NCBI GenBank assembly: GCA_945901965.1
Contig: CAMDMN010000143.1
Location: 1-6,038 of the forward strand
Direction: 5' to 3'
Source: Legionella genomosp. 1
GTDB taxonomy: Bacteria; Pseudomonadota; Gammaproteobacteria; Legionellales; Legionellaceae
Length of the DNA stretch: 6,038 nucleotides
How positions within the stretch are numbered: position 1 is the first letter of the stretch; each line of letters starts with the position of its first letter. Positions 5,198 through 6,038 of the stretch are shown piece after piece. Position numbers and translations under genes: made by a program. The notes beneath the pieces are model-generated. The model was not told where the DNA came from. It did no database searches and saw nothing but the letters and a program-made list of their open reading frames with translations.

Positions 5198-6038
5198 ATG
5201 TTAATAAATAATATGAAACTTGGAGCTGGTTATAATCCGGCTCTTTGTGCCGGATCATTAGAGCTTCCTAATAATGTAGAACTTATTGAGTTCGGATTAG
5301 CCGAATACAGTTACGTTGCAAGTACCTTTGAAAAAAAAACAAATCTGTCACTTCATATTGCAAGATCTCCAATTACGGAAGATAAAAAAACTCAAGTTAA
5401 ATACCTAGAAAAATTGAACGAAAAAATCAATAACAACAGATTGCATTCAATAGGGTTTCATCTATCGGGGGAACGAAATAGCGGTATAGGACGTTATGGA
5501 TTTACATCTCACTACACTGATTCCTCTACAAAACGTGAAAATGCAATAAGGTTTATTAAGTCTTCACAAGATCTTTTTCAAATCCCTATTTGGATTGAAA
5601 ATGCTAATTTCTATAGCGGTTCATTTAATGAAGTGTTAAAAAATTTTGATGCTATCACTGATATTGTATATAAAACCGATGCGAAACTTATTATAGATTT
5701 AACGCATCTATATATTGATGTTCGTAATGCAAGCGGAAATATTTTTGAGATAATAAATGTAATACCTTGGTCTAATGTTGCGGAAATTCACCTGTCTGGA
5801 ATGATTGTTGGGAAGGACGGTGTTTTTCATGATGGGCATAACAAACCTATCAGCGAACAAATTTTCGCGTTATTTAGCGTGATAAGTGAAAATTATTTAG
5901 ATAGTTGTAATTTGTTCGTTACTGTTGAGCACACAGACAAAGATTGGATTAATCATCAAGAAGAATATTTCCATGATTTTCATAAAATCACAGGGATATT
6001 AAATACAAAGAGAGACGAAATCAAATCTAAAATAAACA
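5198..6038 (+). CDS. MNIO (DUF692) oxygenase, MbnB-like; 3' end beyond window
   Basis: This is a TIM-barrel multinuclear non-heme iron oxidative enzyme that, as MbnB, turns a precursor cysteine into oxazolone and thioamide using O2, in complex with MbnC. 280 codons are open to the window edge, close to full MbnB length (about 265-280). Numbered from the ATG at 5198, the expected metal ligands are present in order: H53 (LSLHIA), H88 (GFHLSG), E134 (WIENAN), D167 (IIDLTH), H198 (EIHLSG), D212 and H214 (HDGHN) and E244 (TVEHT). Methanosinus-type MbnB has matching positions (FHIML, LYLEN, FDASN, DTH, TYERD) from memory. Neither the ATG at 5198 nor the one at 5213 has a Shine-Dalgarno site. The family N-terminus aligns with Met6 (MKLGAGYN), so 5213 is a real alternative. 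Translation is probably coupled to the peptide gene, whose stop lies 12 bases upstream. An MbnC-like protein is expected next. Confidence 0.9.
   Translation, partial: MLINNMKLGAGYNPALCAGSLELPNNVELIEFGLAEYSYVASTFEKKTNLSLHIARSPITEDKKTQVKYLEKLNEKINNNRLHSIGFHLSGERNSGIGRYGFTSHYTDSSTKRENAIRFIKSSQDLFQIPIWIENANFYSGSFNEVLKNFDAITDIVYKTDAKLIIDLTHLYIDVRNASGNIFEIINVIPWSNVAEIHLSGMIVGKDGVFHDGHNKPISEQIFALFSVISENYLDSCNLFVTVEHTDKDWINHQEEYFHDFHKITGILNTKRDEIKSKIN

Noticed and set aside
1..6038. CRISPR array, tRNA/rRNA genes or complete insertion sequences
   Set aside because: No regularly spaced repeats, no cloverleaf-like segment and no transposase were seen in any frame.

Overview
The window is AT-rich DNA (about one third G+C by eye) with typical bacterial gene spacing and AAGGA-type ribosome binding sites. 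A soluble double-PAS histidine kinase, a stand-alone receiver protein and an orphan low-GC protein would fit a gammaproteobacterium of the Legionella/Berkiella/Coxiella group. That placement is inference from sequence style; no marker gene is present.

Layout. Bases 1-178 are non-coding, with a pair of alternative hairpins and a weak promoter. Bases 179-468 hold a SemiSWEET/PQ-loop sugar transporter gene split by a one-base deletion in an A tract. A good extended -10 promoter (561-590) then drives a 432-residue protein that I do not recognise (659-1957). A soluble PAS-PAS-HisKA-HATPase kinase follows (2035-3594). Tail to tail with it, on the minus strand, is a single-domain response regulator (3597-3989). 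Further along the minus strand are a 65-residue orphan ORF (4078-4275), whose start codon lies at the foot of a perfect 10-bp hairpin, and a GNAT acetyltransferase (4364-4981).

The right end is the notable part. Divergent from the acetyltransferase, a 48-residue peptide gene (5039-5185) is followed 12 bases later, in the same frame, by a DUF692/MNIO (MbnB-like) enzyme that runs off the window (5198-6038). The peptide ends Thr-Cys-Gly-Ser-Tyr-Asn-Leu. This resembles the single-cysteine Vibrio-type methanobactin precursor (ending TCGAFNK as I recall it), and the enzyme keeps all the expected metal ligands. I read this as the start of a methanobactin-like, copper-related RiPP operon (mbnA-mbnB-like), with the MbnC-like partner expected just beyond base 6038.

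How the genes relate. The kinase and receiver probably form a two-component or phosphorelay pair, although they are convergent rather than an operon. The peptide and MNIO form an operon. The acetyltransferase shares the peptide's promoter region but has no proven link to it. The remaining genes appear independent.
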